A program made the position numbers and the translations under genes. Positions 36,905 through 47,541 of a DNA stretch of 64,000 nucleotides are shown piece after piece. The notes under the pieces were generated by a model. That model worked only from the letters and a program-made list of their open reading frames with translations. It was not told where the DNA came from and did no database searches. The DNA is from Galeruca laticollis (lineage: Eukaryota > Arthropoda > Insecta > Coleoptera > Chrysomelidae): contig OY998180.1 in the NCBI GenBank assembly GCA_963921935.1, positions 62,884,551 through 62,948,550 of the forward strand. The letters run 5' to 3'. The stretch's first letter is position 1. Every line of letters begins with the position of its first letter.

Positions 36905-38390
36905 AAAAATATGGTATATTATCTGGATGTATAGGATCCGTTGTACTGGCTCTGGTCAGATGAAAATCAACAGCATTTATCTGTGATATGCGATGAACGA
37001 TATCCATTCATAAAATTGGTTATTTGTATACTCGGGAGGATGTATCGTGGTAATAACCGAAATTCCTCGACAAATTACCAAAAATGGGCACTTCAGGTAC
37101 TTCAATAATAAATATACGGTTTTAAGGATTAAAACTAACTTTTCCGCATCTGTGGCCCTGAACAATATTCTATCATAAAAGTGTTACTTGTATACACTTC
37201 GGGGGATGTATCGTGCTAACAAACCGAAATTTCTCCAAAAATAACCCAAAATTCAGTATATCTGGATTTATAGGACCCGCTGTACTCGCTCCAGTCAACT
37301 GAAAATTAATAGGGTACATCTGTGAGACACCTTGAACAATATTCAATCATAAAATTGATCAATCGTATACTCTCTGGAGGCTGTATCGTGCTAACAAACT
37401 GAAAATTCTCCAAAAATGACAAAAATTTGGTACTTCAAGTACCATAGAGTACCCGTTGTACTGACTTTAGTGAGCTGAATATCAATAGAGTTCACCTTAA
37501 ACACGCTCTTAATAATATCCAATCATAAAATTGGTCACTTGTATATACTCCGGAGGCTGTATCGTGCTAACAAACTGAAACTTCTCCAAAAAAGACAAAA
37601 ATATCGTACTTAAAGTACTGCCACACCTGTTGTATTGGCTCTGGTCAACTGATAATCGATAGGATTCATCAATGAGATGCCCTGAATAATATTAAATCAT
37701 AAAATTGGTGACTTGTTGAACACCGGAGGCTGTATCGTGCTAACAAACTGATATTTCTCAAAAAATGACAAAATATCGTACTTCAAGTACCATAGCACCG
37801 GTTGTACTGGCTCTGGTGAGCTGAAAATCAATAGGGATCATCTGTGACATGTCCTTAACAATATTCAATCATAAAATTGCTGACTTATTGCACTCTGGAG
37901 ACTGTATCGTGCTAACAAGACATGTAAAGAAAAGTGGCCGACGACAACGACGACGACGACGACATACACACAGGATTTTTTTTTCTAAAAACCGTTTTTT
38001 CGTGTTGTTGTTGATGGAAAACGTGAAAATAACTCAAAATTTTTTTTAAAATTCCAACTTTTTTTGGGGTAAACCAATACTTTTCTCGCATATAGAAAGG
38101 TTGGGCGGAAAAGTAATAAGGTCAATTGTATCGTGCTAATAAACCAAAATTTCTCCAAGAATGACCAATTTGGATTTATAGGAATCATTGTACTGGCTCT
38201 AGTGAAACGAAAATCAATTGCATCCATCTGTGAGATGCCCTGAACGATATCCAATCATAAAATTAGTAATAAGTATACTTGGGAGGCTGCATCGTGGTAA
38301 TAAACCGAAATTCTTCCAAAAATGGGTATTTCAGTTACCATAGCACCCGTTGTCTGATGAGTTGAAAATCAGGTTACTATTGGTTATAGC
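36905..38390 (-). repeat. Foldback right arm (about eight ~172-bp units)
   Basis: The marker TGTATCGTGCTAA (or variants) recurs at about 37040, 37207, 37381, 37557, 37731, 37903, 38128 and 38290. The trinucleotide stretch GACGACAACGACGACGACG lies at about 37940. The two outermost units lie beyond the point where homology with the left arm stops. Confidence 0.8.
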
Positions 38391-38997
38391 ACCTACTACT
38401 TCTTCTTTTCCTTCTTAATGCCCTCTTTTCAAATATATTTGAAGAAGGTTATTATGAGCGTATAATGTTGAAAATAAATAGCGTCATTTATACGAATCTT
38501 GACACTGTCATCTTCGGCCATAGGTTAGTTGTGAGGTTAATTATACCTACTTAATCTGGGGTTGTATGTGTCATTTCCATTTCTTATTATTTTTATTGGA
38601 TTGAGAGTTTTTATGTTTCACTGTTTTGTTATTGTACTGATTAAAGAAAAATTCAGTAATTTAAATTTTTAATAAATAATTTTTATTGTTTAGATGTCCA
38701 GGTATGCGCCACACTGTGGCGATTCCCTACTTCAACGAGTTTTTCAGGTTCAAATATTGTTACTCACATCTTCCAATCATTATAGAAAATTATGGAGAAT
38801 TCGATGAATGAATTCTGTTGCTATCGAGCCAGACTAAGTATCCTTTCCAAAAAAGTCCGTTTTTTTATAAAAGGAGTAATATGTTCTAGCTCTAGCCAAG
38901 TTCGGATTATCAATAGTAATACAACAAGTGTAATGATGAATATCGAAATATAAATACCTTCATTTTTGTTGTTTGGCCTGAGCAACATTATATGTTA

Positions 38998-39462
38998 GGA
39001 AAAAGAGGAGGTATTTGCGGTAATCATAAATTACACGAGTTGTATTTGTTAAGATTATTCAACGAAAGTAACAACGTAAGTGAAGCCAATATATATTTAT
39101 TTATCATAATTGGTAATTTCGAGTCTCGCAAAATTCACTAAATTGCTTCCATATGTACTTTTTCGATCTCACGGTATAATCGGAAACGTTTTCTTTTACT
39201 TCCTTTGCAATCTGCTTCAGATAATAATTACCAAATTCATTTGCCGCAGAAGGATTCATTTTAATCACTATCTACGTCTGACATTTATCACATGTCACTT
39301 TCACATGTAGGTAACTACGTATATTTATTTTGGTTTGCTAATCAACCAATTAAATACCGAAATACAAAATCTAAAACACACTGATTTTCGATTATCAACA
39401 CGCATTTATCATTCAATATATTGCGTTTGTTCTGTTGTTTAATAATCAATAGTAATACAACA
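38998..39462 (+). repeat. Dispersed repeat R2, copy 2
   Basis: Direct copy of 34365-34830. It is bracketed by a direct repeat of about 40 bp (ATCAATAGTAATACAACAAG... at about 38910 and 39449), suggesting an insertion with duplicated flank or recombination. 38391-38997 and 39463-39889 otherwise contain nothing recognised. Confidence 0.72.
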
Positions 39463-39889
39463 AGTGTAATACTGATTATCGGAACATAAATAGGGTAGAC
39501 CGGGGTCTGAAGTAACATTTTGACTTCAAATGAGGTAAACAAGATAAAATTATAAATGCTAGAGAAATAATAGTTGTACGAGTGAATAGGGAAATCCATT
39601 TAGTTATTTGGGTAAAGTGTTGAGGCTTTTAAAATTTGTACGTCATTGCCAATAACATAGAAACGGATTGAGTGCATATTGTTACAATCGCCGCCGACGT
39701 CGCAGTAGTTGTAACTACATATGGGGTCAGTTGGAACACCAAATCCGGGTCCGTTGTAAAATAATAAAAAGACATAAACTACAAAATATCTATTCCCAAA
39801 CATAGAAAAATCAGAAATTAAAAGTGGGACTAGAGAAATTATGGAAGAAAAACAAAAAATTTGAATTTTATTTGTAAGTAATTAAAAAT

Positions 39890-41228
39890 TCATTCTGAGT
39901 GACAGTTATGACAAACGTAATATGTAGGAGTTGAATTAGTGCATTCTTCATGGGACCAATGTTTGCATTAAATGCAACGAAACCATTGTTCATCGGGATT
40001 ACTAGAACTGTATGGCTCTAAGCAAACCATACAAAAACATTCCTCATCTTCACTTGAATCTGAGCTTGATGAGGTTTTAAGTGTAGTGGCTTTGATCTTC
40101 TTGATTTCTTGTTGTATGAGTTTCTTGTTAATACAGCTTTTGTTTGTTTTATTTTCTAAACTAGATGAATTCCGCTTGGCTCTATTTTTCTCCTTTTCCT
40201 CATATTCAACTCGTATTGCCTCTTTCTCAGGGGTGTCGGTATAGATAGCAGATTTCCTAGTTTTGCTCCTGTTCCCTCTCCTTCTTGGAGCTGCTTTTGG
40301 AAAGGGTCGAACACTTTCAGGAGAAAACACTTTATCTGGGTTGGAAGATTGATTGAGAACCTCATGAGATACCTGCAAATTTTCTAATGGATAAGAAATA
40401 TTACGCGAAGTTGAGATCAAATTCTCTAGAAGTCTTAAGGAGTCTCTTGATGCTGATGGAGCAGCATCCAAGGTAGTTTTTAACAATTCATTCACCGTGT
40501 TGTTAAGTTCTTCATTAGGGGTTTCTGAATTGTCTGCTATTTGTTGCAGGGGTCGATCGGTTACATATAATAGACAATAATCTAGGTCAGTGAATATATT
40601 TCTATTCAAAGGAAAAATTCCAGTGCACCTGAATCCTGACTGGATATTTGTTTGAGTCACAGCGAAGGGTGAGGCGTCCCTTACAATTCCTGGGATATGA
40701 TGAATCGTTAAGGTCATTCCCCATGACTATGCATCCATGAATCACATGCAGAAGAGACAGCTTTCTTCAGGGGTCCATAAACTGAACGTTCTAATGGCTG
40801 TAGTTTATGGGAACAATGTGGGGGAAAGATAATACCACAATCCCATTTTCTTTACAAAAATCCAGGGCTTGGATTGAAATGTGTGAAGAATGATTATCTA
40901 GCAGTAAAATATCTTTATGATCGTTTGAGGAGGATGTAAATTTTTGAAAATGTTGAAGATAAATTAGAAACTTCGCTTAATGCATCCATCCAATTGAATT
41001 TCCGGCTCCAATGCTTCCCGTTGGGCCATCCCTCACAAAATGATCTTGATATCTGAGCCTTGCGAACACAAACATGGGTGGAATAGAATTACCAACAGCA
41101 TCTACTGCCACAGTGACAAGAACAATCGTCCGTCTTTCGGCAGAAGTTACAGATCCAACCTGTTTTATTCTTCTTTCCGTAACAACTCTATTGGGTCTCT
41201 GCACTGTGGTAACGTCCGTTTTATCCAT
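39890..41228 (-). pseudogene. Pogo/Tigger transposase 1, C-terminal part
   Basis: On the minus strand from 41228: MDKTDVTTVQRPNRVV (first catalytic Asp region; normally D-E-T, here D-K-T), VTSAERRTIVLVTVAV, IPPMFVFARLRYQDHF, then after a stop ILLLDNHSSHISIQALDF (second Asp), LSFPPHCSHKLQPLERSVYG, then RCTGIFPLNRNIFTD and a Ser/Lys-rich tail. It ends with a PHD-like Cys-rich region: C-x-C-x2-C in CFCMVC, and after a nonsense codon CKHWSHEEC and VCHNCHSE, stop at 39890-39892. The N-terminal third is missing because the sequence runs into (TA)n at 41229; it is found at 48946-49230. Inactivated by at least three stops. Confidence 0.85.
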
Positions 41229-41354
<126 letters not shown>

Positions 41355-41433
41355 CTATTTGGTAATTTCTTGGGATTCGGTCCTTACCAAATAGAAATAT
41401 ATATAAATTGGTCCAAGAAAAATCCAAATATCT

Positions 41434-41435
<2 letters not shown>

Positions 41436-41485
<50 letters not shown>
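41436..41485. repeat. (TA)n microsatellite
   Basis: About 50 bp of uninterrupted TA, the second of three arrays between pogo-1 and element B. Confidence 0.9.
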
Positions 41486-41489
<4 letters not shown>

Positions 41490-41756
41490 CGAATTAGCGG
41501 GCATATCACGCAAAAGAGGTTATAGAGAATGAGTGGTAACCGTAGACATGCATGTTTCTGGCTCATTAGCCATCATCGGTACGGCATAACCAAGAAAAGG
41601 TGTGCAACTTGGGAGCAAGGATGTTAATTGAAACTTGAGAAAACACAAACAACGGATTTCAACAAAATAACCAAACCTTCAAATGGAAGATCCCGAGTTT
41701 TAAGGACAACAACCAACAGAGAACACGGAGGCGTCTATAGCTCTCCTGTCTGAATC

Positions 41757-41758
<2 letters not shown>
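41486..41758. other. 270-bp unique block between (TA)n arrays, carries a hammerhead-like motif
   Basis: More GC-rich than its surroundings and bounded by (TA)n on both sides. Contains the motif at 41540-41584. Probably a terminal fragment of a Penelope-like element in minus orientation; no reading frame is present. Confidence 0.45.
41540..41584 (-). ncRNA. Hammerhead-like motif with a mutated core
   Basis: Minus strand: helix I CCGTA (41584-41580) pairs perfectly with TACGG (41544-41540). The core reads CCGATGA (41579-41573) instead of CTGATGA. Helix II is a perfect 5-bp TGGCT/AGCCA with an AATG loop. GAAA (41558-41555) is followed by GTC (41547-41545). The segment ACATGCATGT between GAA and C is a 10-base palindrome that could form helix III within or between strands. 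All other invariant bases are present. The U-to-C change in the core should abolish cleavage, so this is a likely relic. Confidence 0.55.
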
Positions 41759-41804
<46 letters not shown>

Positions 41805-41814
41805 GTATATATAT
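41759..41814. repeat. (TA)n microsatellite abutting element B
   Basis: About 55 bp of TA with CATATGTA interruption. It directly borders the 3' LTR end of element B (minus orientation). Confidence 0.9.
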
Positions 41815-43476
41815 TTTATTAACTGGATAGATTTTAGCCTTACATTGGGGGCCATTTTTTTAAACTGGATAGACTTATCCTTTGTAATAAAAAATATACT
41901 TAATATTTTATTTAGTTTAGATTTACTTTAAACTTTTTATTATTAGCCCAGTATATAGATAATTTTAAATAGGTGATAAACAATTTATGCTACTTGCATG
42001 AGAAATTTCTTATCTCAGGGTAGAGTTGAAGTATATAAAAATTAAACGGTTTCATTTTTTAATATTAGCGCCAAAATCAATAAATTCTTTATATTTTAAA
42101 ACAAATTTGTTGATCAAAATTTATTATTTACTTAATAATTATGAACTGAATACGGTCCTGACCTGCTTGGAATCAAATCTCTGCACCATTCATAGATGTC
42201 AGTTCAAACTTCTACCTATAGAAAATAGATGGAGCGGAAATCACCAGATGAAATGAAAATCTCAACGTACAGTTTTAAATCGTTCTTTAAAAGAAACAAA
42301 ACGTTGTTTAATGTGATGAAAATAGATACATTATTCTTTTACAAGTGTTCTTCAGGAAATTCAACTATCTAAAATAATGATTCATTCATACAACATTCAC
42401 ACACTCTGGTGAGATATTAATTCTAAGGGTGAATTACAATTATGCAACTTGGTATACAAATAAATTATAGAAGATGACGAACTATAAACTTTTTAGCGTC
42501 CATGTAACAATAAAGTTCAGTTCTTTACACAAATCGGTAAGTTCGTTTAACTTTTTATGTATTAATAAATTGAATTTAAATACCTTGTTCACTATACTGT
42601 TTTTGTTTATTCACCTCAATGATCAGTTCCTTTAATCTATTTTAGGTTCTCTCTCTCTTGGAATAAATCCGTTTTTCCTGTCTATTTTCACCAAATCAGG
42701 AATTGACGCTGTATTTCTTCCAACATCAAAACACTTTGGATGAAATTCCATGATTCAGTGTTTTCTGAAAGGTATTGTCGAGACATTGCTTCCACAATAC
42801 AACAATTGACCATTTATAAAAGAAAAGTCACGGTTAGTACCACATAATATATAACAATTCCTTTTTATATTTTTTAGTTATTAATATTTACTTAATTACT
42901 TACATTAACGTATATCTCATAAGTATAATGTATTTGTTTCTTGAATTCCATAGCCAAAACTGATATTTCTCAAATATTAAAAATAATTTTCTTTACCAAA
43001 ATAATTTTTCTTCTTCCAAATTTTTGCTACCCCAAAAAAAGGACTTCTTAGTGAATAGTCTACATAATCAACAACTTTTTTCATTCAAATTTTTTTTATC
43101 ATTAGCAACGTAATTGTCGCTGATGTGATTCTTTTAAACGTTTATTTACCAATCAAAATTGACTATCAATTTCATCATTGAAAACCTTCACTTCAAACAG
43201 TGAATCGTCCCTCCATCATATCAGGACATTCTATTCTAAATTTTTCAATTGCTTAAACCTCATATATTGTTTTCTCCCAACAATATTTCATAAAAATTTT
43301 AACTGACATTTGTTAATCTCTAAGTGTGTATGTAAAATGAAAATTCTTAATATTTTTAGATGACAGATGTTAACTTCAAATATATGTGCAAAATGAATAT
43401 TCGTTTTGCATATGTCATGCTTTCTGAAATTCATATTATTATACAGCTTCCTATCTAGTTATGTCTAAACAGTTAC
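41815..43476 (-). repeat. Element B 3' LTR
   Basis: Minus-strand start GTAACTGTTTAGACATAAC, end ...CCAGTTAATAAA. Differs from the other copy by scattered substitutions only. Contains a primer-site-like sequence at 41836-41854. Confidence 0.85.
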
Positions 43477-43761
43477 TATTATCCTTCTTTGTCCTCCATT
43501 TCCGTTTCCTCTTTCTTCCTCCCTATAATCTTTTCTTTGTTCTCTAATTTCTTCTCTTTGTCGGTTGTCGTATTGTCCACTTCTGTTATTTTGCTCCCTG
43601 TAGTTTTGTTCTCTATAATTGTTATTATTGTTATTATTATTGTATCTAAAATTTCTGTTATAATTATTGTCATTTCCTGGATTGTTATTATAATTATTGT
43701 TATTGTTATAATCTCCATTGTTATTATATCTGTTAATGTAATTATTTCTGTATTTCATCAT
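43465..43761 (-). CDS. Asn/Arg-rich small protein, downstream frame of element B
   Basis: 98 codons, the last few overlapping the 3' LTR edge. The sequence is dominated by Asn and Tyr (NNNGDYNNNNNYNNNPGND) and then by Arg/Glu/Gly (EERGNGNGGQRRIIVTV). No zinc knuckle. A low-complexity, basic, Gly-containing tail could bind RNA, so a nucleocapsid-like second product is possible. It lies about 180 bp after the gag-like stop in another frame. It may also be a slippage-prone repeat that happens to be open; element A shows no obvious equivalent. Confidence 0.4.
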   Translation of the reverse strand: MMKYRNNYINRYNNNGDYNNNNNYNNNPGNDNNYNRNFRYNNNNNNNNYREQNYREQNNRSGQYDNRQREEIREQRKDYREEERGNGNGGQRRIIVTV

Positions 43762-43943
43762 TATATCTTCACGTATCCTAATTGCTATCTATGTACAAAA
43801 TTATATTTACATATGTTTTTTTTTAAATTATTATTTGTTAATTATAAACTTTTTATTTACATGTGGTTTTTATATCCCTTCTTGATCTTTTACAATTCCT
43901 TATTCGTCTTCTAGATTCCGGTCCAATAATACAGCCTTATTAT

Positions 43944-45275
43944 TCAATTTAATTTTCTTTTCCTAAATTTCGTTTTGTCCTCTTCTCTTATTGTTTGATT
44001 CTCTTCTATCTGCTTCCTAAGTTTCTTAAAATTTTCCACTGTGTCTTTTTCAATTTTGTTGTCCCCTATCTCATCAATTTTTACCAATAGATTCATCAAA
44101 ATTTGCGTTTCCAATTTCTTCATATTATTGTTTCTTCTTTTTATTATTTCATTTTCCATAATACTCTCACTTCCTATCATTTCATTTTTAATTATCCTAT
44201 TAAAATTTCTTGGATCAATTATCTTTATATTTCTGCCAAGTTTTACTCTCATTTCGAAATTTTCTGCATAAATTATTGTTTCTATATTCTGTCCTATGGT
44301 TTGTTCTATTTCTTCCTTGGTTTCTTGTAATATCTTATTCATTTCCTCTAACTTCCAATTAAGTTGTATCCCCCTATTATTATTATTATTATTTGTCTTA
44401 CCATATGTCACTATTCGTTTTAATGTATTAACATTTGGGTCTGTTATTTTCCAATAAATCTCTTTTTCATAAATTTTCATGACTTCCTCACTTCCTAGAT
44501 TCTGTAAATTGCTATCTATCATTTTCTCATTTATTTGTCTTTGTATTTTTACTTCATCAAATTCCATTTTATTACTTAATTTTTGTTCTATAGTATCATC
44601 ATTTATATTTTCATTTTGTATCTTTACATCCATTTGAATCTCTTCTTTGAAATCCTTTTCTTTCTCCTCCATTTTGTTAATTCTGTTAATCTGTGAATTG
44701 TCTATTTCCGTTATTTCTTTAATCTCCTCTCCTCTTATTTCTTGTTTAGTGGATTCTATTTCATTTTCCATGTATGTGTTTGATTTTTCCAATATCTTCT
44801 CAAAATGTCCCAATTTTTCTTCCATCAATTTTATTATCAGTTCCTTAGTTTGTTTAATTTCTTGTCTATTTTTATTCATATCTTCCCTAATATCATCCCT
44901 CATACTATATATATTCTCATTTTGTTTATCCATTTTTTTATCTCGTTTATCCAAATCTCCTCTTATTTCTCTCATCATCATTTGGAGCATACTCACAACG
45001 TCCATTTCCTCTTTTTTTTCTTTAAATTCTTGTTTGTCCTCTTCTGTTTGTTTTTTAGACTCTTGTCTATCCTCTTGTTCTGTTTCTTCTTGCAATGGTG
45101 CATCTTCTTCTTCCTGTCCTTGTTCTGCAATATCTTCGTCTGGACGTTCTCTTCCTTGTTTCAAGTATTGCACTTGAAAATCTCCTCTTCCATGATTCCT
45201 TTCCTCCCTCTCTTGTTCAGATCCACTTTCACCTCCTACTTGTTTTCCGTCTCTCAAAGTCATCTTCCTTTCCAT
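43944..45275 (-). CDS. Intact gag-like coiled-coil protein of element B
   Basis: 443 codons from the ATG at 45275 (MERKMTLRDGKQVGGESGSE), chosen because it matches the start of the element A gene; the frame is open eight codons further upstream. N-terminal ~110 residues are Glu/Gln-rich and acidic; residues ~110-300 form predicted coiled coils (KEEMDVVSMLQMMMREIRGD, then repeated K/E/I/N heptads); residues ~300-400 are more mixed (YGKTNNNNNNRGIQLNWKLE, LGRNIKIIDPRNFNRIIKNE) and could be a folded capsid-like segment. The tail is basic, TKFRKRKLN, shared with element A. No stop or frame break over 1.3 kb. No catalytic motif. Role as a structural particle or RNA-binding protein is inferred from its place after the primer site. 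I recognise no named family. Confidence 0.72.
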   Translation of the reverse strand: MERKMTLRDGKQVGGESGSEQEREERNHGRGDFQVQYLKQGRERPDEDIAEQGQEEEDAPLQEETEQEDRQESKKQTEEDKQEFKEKKEEMDVVSMLQMMMREIRGDLDKRDKKMDKQNENIYSMRDDIREDMNKNRQEIKQTKELIIKLMEEKLGHFEKILEKSNTYMENEIESTKQEIRGEEIKEITEIDNSQINRINKMEEKEKDFKEEIQMDVKIQNENINDDTIEQKLSNKMEFDEVKIQRQINEKMIDSNLQNLGSEEVMKIYEKEIYWKITDPNVNTLKRIVTYGKTNNNNNNRGIQLNWKLEEMNKILQETKEEIEQTIGQNIETIIYAENFEMRVKLGRNIKIIDPRNFNRIIKNEMIGSESIMENEIIKRRNNNMKKLETQILMNLLVKIDEIGDNKIEKDTVENFKKLRKQIEENQTIREEDKTKFRKRKLN

Positions 45276-45399
45276 TTTTGTATTCGAATCTTCTTTCAAT
45301 ACAGTTAAAAATTTGTTTCAATCCTTTTTATTATTATTTACCTTCGTTTGGTGCGTCAATTATTATAATTCGTTTGATATAAAGGTTTTATATTACTTT

Positions 45400-45420
45400 A
45401 GCCCCACGTTGCGTGCGTCA
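45400..45420 (-). promoter_or_regulatory. Primer-binding-like site of element B
   Basis: Minus strand TGACGCACGCAACGTGGGGC(T) directly follows the 5' LTR end. Same TGACGC...CAACGTGGGGCT pattern as element A. Similar sequences lie inside the LTR (45442-45460, TGGCCCCCAATGTAGGGCT on the minus strand) and, more weakly, about 50 bp further into the interior (TTGACGCACCAAACGAAGG, about 45341-45359). Confidence 0.6.
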
Positions 45421-47083
45421 TTTATTAACTGGATAGATTTTAGCCCTACATTGGGGGCCATTTTTTTTAAACTGGATAGACTTATCCTTTGTAATAAAAA
45501 ATATACTTAATATTTTATTTAGTTTAGATTTACTTTAAACTTTTTATTATTAGCCCAGTATATAGATAATTTTAAATAGGTGATAAACAATTTATGCTAC
45601 TTGCATGAGAAATTTCTTATCTCAGGGTAGAGTTCAAGTATATAAAAATTAAACGGTTTCATTTTTTAATATTAGCGCCAAAATCCATAAATTCTTTATA
45701 TTTTAAAACAAATTTGTTGATCAAAATATATTATTTACTTAATAATTATGAACTGAATACGGTCCTGCCCTGCTTGGAATCAAACCTCTGCACCATTCAT
45801 AGATGCCAGTTCAAACTTCTACCTAAAGAAAATAGATGGAGCGGAAATCACCAGATGAAATGAAAATCTCAACGTACAGTTTTAAATCGTTCTTCAAAAG
45901 AAACAAAACGTTGTTTAATGTGATGAAAATAAATACATTACTCTTTTACAAGTGTTCTTGAAGAAATTCAACTATCTAAAATAATGATTCATTCATACAA
46001 CAGACACACACTCTGGTGAGATATTAATTCTAAGGGTGAATTACAATTATGCAACTTGGTATACAAATAAATTATAGAAGATGGCGAACTATAAACTTTT
46101 TAGCGTCCATGTAACATTAAAGTTCAGTTCTTTACACAAATCGGTAAGTTCGTTTAACTTTTTATGTATTAATAAATTGAATTTAAATACCTTGTTCACT
46201 ATACTGTTTTTGTTTATTCACCTCAATGATCAGTTCCTTTAATCTATTTTAGGTTCTCTCTCTCTTGGAATAAATCCGTTCTTCCTGTCTATTTCCACCA
46301 AATCAGGAATTGACGCTATATTTCTTCCAACATCAAAACACTTTGGATGAAATTCCATGATTCAGTGTTTTCTGAAAGGTATTGTCGAGACATTGCTTCC
46401 ACAATACATCAATTGACCATTTATAAAAGAAAAGTCACGGTTAGCACCACATAATATATAACAATTCTTTTTTATATTTTGTAGTTATTAATATTTACTT
46501 AATCACTTACATTAACGTATATCTCGTAAGTATAATGTATTTGTTTCTTGAATTCGATAGCCAAAACTGATATTTCTCAAATATTAAAAATAATTTTCTT
46601 TACCAAAATAATTTTTCTTCTTCCAAATTTTTGCTACCCCAAAAAAAGGACTTCTTAGTGAATAGTCTACATAATCAACAACTTTTTTCATTCAAATTTT
46701 TTTTATCATTAGCAACGTAATTGTCGCTGATGTGATTCTTCTAAACGTTTATTTACCAATCAAAATTGACTATCAATTTCATCATTGAAAACCTTCACTT
46801 CAAACAGTGAATCGTCCCTCCATCATATCAGGACATTCTATTCTAAATTTTTCAATTGCTTAAACCTCATATATTGTTTTCTCCCAACAATATTTCATAA
46901 AAATTTTAACTGACATTTGTTAATCTCTAAGTGTGTATGTAAAATGAAAATTCTTAATATTTTTAGATGACAGCTGTTAACTTCAAATATATTTGCAAAA
47001 TGAATATTCGTTTTGCATATGTCATGCTTTCTGAAATTCATATTATTATACAGCTTTCTATCTAGTTATGTCTAAGCAGTTAC
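45421..47083 (-). repeat. Element B 5' LTR
   Basis: Counterpart of 41815-43476. In the minus orientation it contains a 37-codon open stretch (MEFHPKCFDVGRNIASIPDL...) near 46350-46240 that is also present in the other LTR; meaning unknown. Confidence 0.85.
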
Positions 47084-47454
47084 CCTTTCTTATGTTAATA
47101 TTTCTTTCAACAAATATTGTTTTGTTTCTTCTGACAAATTCATAAGATTATCTTAATTTCACAGAATAAAGAAACATTAGTTTTTTTTTATCATAAACAA
47201 AGTTCTGATACTTAATCCTTTGAATAAAAATTGTGTTATTTTGTTTACCATAATTTGTTTCTCGCACCTATTCACAATTTTCCCTACGATTATACGGTCT
47301 GTCTTGTGTATGCCTTCTCTATCAAATAGTGTATCATACAGATTGTCTCCATTCAAATCATAAAAAAAAATTCAGACTCAAAAAAATTGTTCTAAATTAC
47401 AATGCACAATCTTTAATTTTTATTATTTAATATACAGGGTGTTTCACTCTATAA
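47084..47454. other. Spacer upstream of element B with an unrecognised open stretch
   Basis: On the minus strand about 47360-47170 reads NGDNLYDTLFDREGIHKTDR then IIVGKIVNRCEKQIMVNKIT without a stop. Balanced amino-acid composition makes it look like a genuine coding remnant, but I recognise no family. A TATACAGGGTGTTTCAC motif at 47431 precedes the next (TA)n array. Confidence 0.35.
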
Positions 47455-47483
47455 TAATATATATGTATATATATATATATATA

Positions 47484-47540
<57 letters not shown>
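47455..47540. repeat. (TA)n microsatellite, 5' border of the Penelope fragment
   Basis: About 85 bp, ending directly at the codons of the YVDD reverse-transcriptase box. Confidence 0.9.

Positions 47541-47541
<1 letters not shown>

Larger units (their letters stand above)
27534..38390. mobile_element. Foldback-type structure with tandem-repeat arms
   Basis: Left arm 27534-28500 and right arm 36905-38390 are inverted relative to each other. Each contains a shared ~190-bp tip (TTTTCCGCCCAA...TTTACCCCAAAAAAAGTTGG, then CGTCATCGTCGTTGTCGTCG-like trinucleotides) and a series of ~172-bp units: five on the left, about eight on the right. The left inner edge (GGGCCACAGATGCGGAAAAG) also matches the right arm near 37135-37160. 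The right arm continues about 270 bp beyond the shared tip. The loop of about 8.4 kb carries a Tc1/IS630-type transposase pseudogene and other repeats. Long arms made of tandem units are the hallmark of foldback elements. Whether the transposase belongs to it is inferred from position only. Confidence 0.68.
41815..47083 (-). mobile_element. Element B: gag-only LTR retrotransposon, intact gene
   Basis: Direct repeats 41815-43476 and 45421-47083 (about 1.66 kb each, nearly identical) flank a 1.94-kb interior. In minus orientation the order is 5' LTR, primer-binding-like site (45420-45400), long coiled-coil gene (45275-43944), an Asn-rich short frame (43761-43465), purine-rich GGAGGACAAAGAAGGATAATAG-like tract (in pieces), and 3' LTR. 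No pol domain is present. The interior gene and the sequence just after its stop match element A, but the LTRs show no obvious similarity to those of A. The left flank is (TA)n, the right is not, and no target duplication is visible. Confidence 0.8.

Noticed and set aside
44041..45382. Plus-strand Ser/Phe-rich frames opposite the element B gene
   Set aside because: Antisense shadows of the Glu/Lys-rich coiled-coil gene; codons GAA/AAA read as TTC/TTT.
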